From: Acholeplasmatales bacterium
Lineage (GTDB): Bacteria; Bacillota_I; Bacilli_A; Acholeplasmatales; Anaeroplasmataceae
Reading direction: 5' to 3'
Length of the DNA stretch: 34,096 nt
Assembly (NCBI GenBank): GCA_900770055.1
Contig: CAAGJD010000121.1
Location: 1 to 34,096 of the forward strand
Both the position numbers and the translations under genes were made by a program. Every line of letters starts with the position of its first letter. Within the stretch, counting starts at the first letter, position 1. A model generated the notes under the pieces. The model did no database searches. It was not told where the DNA came from and was given only the letters and a program-made list of their open reading frames with translations. Shown one piece after another: positions 33,279-34,096 of this stretch.

Positions 33279-33638
33279 TTACTCTTCTTTTTTATCTTCT
33301 AAAGAGTCATTTATTTCATCTTTTGAAGTTTGTTCAGTATTAGGTATTTGTCCAGATAATGAAGATTGTTCAGAATTATTTACATCTAAAGTATCCGCTT
33401 CATCATTTTCTACATTTTCAACTTGATTATCTTCAACAATGATATTTTCAGGCTTTAAATTTTTTAAATTGGCTCTGAATGTTTTTTCTCTTTTCTTTAA
33501 GTTTTCTCGTCTTTCCTCATAAACCTTGTGATTTATAATTGGTATTAAAAAGTAAATCGCAACACAAACAACAACAATTCCTATCAATATAGAAAAGAAC
33601 CATATGTCTGGTGACTTTAATTTATTAAGCAAAAACAT
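33279..33638 (-). CDS. Small single-pass membrane protein with acidic tail, 119 residues
   Basis: I do not recognise a family. One hydrophobic helix (about 12-35, WFFSILIGIVVVCVAIYFL) is followed by a highly charged segment (YEERRENLKKREKTF), then about 60 low-complexity residues rich in Glu, Asp, Asn and Ser. It has no lipobox. The basic stretch just after the helix suggests the tail is cytoplasmic. A GAGGTG site supports the ATG at 33638. It is the first gene of the operon that contains the ABC importer and the SNase. It could be an assembly or adaptor protein, but this is a guess. Confidence 0.72.
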   Translation of the reverse strand: MFLLNKLKSPDIWFFSILIGIVVVCVAIYFLIPIINHKVYEERRENLKKREKTFRANLKNLKPENIIVEDNQVENVENDEADTLDVNNSEQSSLSGQIPNTEQTSKDEINDSLEDKKEE

Positions 33639-33678
33639 AAAAACACCTCACTCTTAGTATCGCCTAAATGTATATAAT

Positions 33679-33698
33679 TATTTATTTATAAATAAATA
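33679..33698. repeat. 20-base perfect AT palindrome
   Basis: TATTTATTTATAAATAAATA is its own reverse complement and lies where the two divergent promoters would overlap. It could be an operator for a dimeric regulator, or chance in AT-rich DNA. It does not match the PerR or Fur consensus. Confidence 0.45.
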
Positions 33699-33832
33699 CA
33701 AAATTATTGCTATAATGATTTTACCACTTTTTTATATGTATATCAAATAAAAACCAAATCTTTTTAATATTTTAATAAATTTTTACTTTTTTTAATAATA
33801 ATTTACTTTTTTTTGAATAAAATTCCGTAAAA

Positions 33833-33856
33833 CCTCCTAACCTAAATATGAGGAGG
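33833..33856 (+). promoter_or_regulatory. Hairpin masking the rubrerythrin ribosome site
   Basis: CCTCCT (33833-33838) is exactly complementary to AGGAGG (33851-33856), the rubrerythrin ribosome site, across a 12-base loop. If transcribed, this 6-pair GC-rich stem would hide the whole Shine-Dalgarno sequence 7 bases before the ATG. Confidence 0.5.
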
Positions 33857-33863
33857 AATAGAA

Positions 33864-34096
33864 ATGGAACTAACTGGTTCAAAAACTGAAAAGAATCTTT
33901 ACACAGCCTTTTCAGGTGAAGTTCAAGCACATGCAAAATATCAGTTTTTTAGTGAAATAGCTAAACAAGATGGCTATGAACAAATAGCTGAAATCTTCAA
34001 ATATACTGCTCAAAACGAGCTTACTCACGCCAAGCTTTGGTTTGAAGCATTAGGATTTTTAGGAACTACACTTGAAAATCTAAATGATGCGGCAAG
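33864..34096 (+). CDS. rbr: Rubrerythrin, partial (C-terminus off the window)
   Basis: 77 codons of the N-terminal ferritin-like diiron domain are present. The start is the ATG at 33864 with AGGAGG 7 bases upstream. Family residues are visible: NLYTAFSGEVQAHAKYQFF supplies the first iron-ligand Glu residues and ExxHA, and QNELTHAKLWFEALG supplies the second ExxH. Rubrerythrin reduces hydrogen peroxide in anaerobes and microaerophiles, with a C-terminal rubredoxin-like domain expected beyond the edge. It is the only plus-strand gene here and is divergent from the nuclease/ABC operon. Its long leader and masked ribosome site suggest post-transcriptional control. Confidence 0.92.
   Translation, partial: MELTGSKTEKNLYTAFSGEVQAHAKYQFFSEIAKQDGYEQIAEIFKYTAQNELTHAKLWFEALGFLGTTLENLNDAA

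Larger units (their letters stand above)
33639..33863. promoter_or_regulatory. Divergent control region between the nuclease/ABC operon and rubrerythrin
   Basis: This very AT-rich stretch of 225 bases must hold promoters in both directions. On the plus strand an extended -10 TGCTATAAT (33708-33716) could start rubrerythrin RNA near 33723, giving a leader of about 140 bases. For the minus strand only weak matches are seen (TTGTAT at 33696-33701 with AT-rich -10 candidates near 33671-33678). A 20-base palindrome lies between them. No gene is seen inside. Confidence 0.5.

Noticed and set aside
33671..33690. PerR or Fur box upstream of rubrerythrin
   Set aside because: Only one half of the PerR consensus can be matched, and AT-rich sequence gives such half-sites by chance.
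1..34096. Mollicute-type code with TGA as Trp
   Set aside because: tmk and trmN6 end at TGA at sensible lengths, and proteins of normal length are read with the standard bacterial code.

Overview
The window looks like a chromosomal piece of a low-GC, probably anaerobic member of the Bacilli/Mollicutes-related lineages (RF39, Acholeplasma or Izemoplasma-like; the exact placement is a guess). Evidence: AT-rich DNA, AGGAGG-type ribosome sites, a T-box leader, group II ECF genes, a B. subtilis-like tmk-holB-ricT-trmN6-rsmI-metG cluster, and rubrerythrin. TGA serves as a stop (tmk, trmN6) and the frames read with the standard bacterial code. Every gene except the rubrerythrin at the right edge is on the minus strand, so transcription runs from high to low coordinates.

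Layout by coordinate. 1-734: 5' part of a secreted OB-fold-like lipoprotein with its own strong promoter. 819-4169: a sugar-type (CUT1) ABC importer with two permeases and a binding protein but no ATPase. 4251-12292: one long operon, tmk-holB-ricT-trmN6-terB-like-rsmI-thioredoxin-like-metG-yitT, with a promoter before tmk, a possible attenuating hairpin before metG and a terminator after yitT. 12331-15405: methionine uptake operon metQ-metN-metI behind a Met-type T-box, with an unlisted 22-codon ORF between the T-box terminator and metQ. 15469-16128: orphan membrane protein. 16130-20418: ecfA1-ecfA2-ecfT-truA-ttcA-like operon. 20514-20669: tRNA-Gly(GCC) with promoter and terminator. 20701-22339: secreted endonuclease I lipoprotein. 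22371-33638: an eight-gene operon of two unknown membrane proteins, an MsmK-type ATPase, two permeases, a binding protein, a surface SNase-type nuclease and a 1194-residue Ig/OB-fold surface lipoprotein. 33639-33863: divergent regulatory region. 33864-34096: 5' part of rubrerythrin.

How they fit together: the right half reads as a surface nucleic-acid scavenging system. Two lipid-anchored nucleases on Thr/Pro stalks would cut extracellular DNA, giant OB/Ig lipoproteins could hold it, and a CUT1-type importer would take up products. The left importer is a paralogue of the right one, lacks an ATPase, and is also followed by an OB-like lipoprotein; it may borrow the MsmK ATPase. The substrate is inferred from gene context, not shown.
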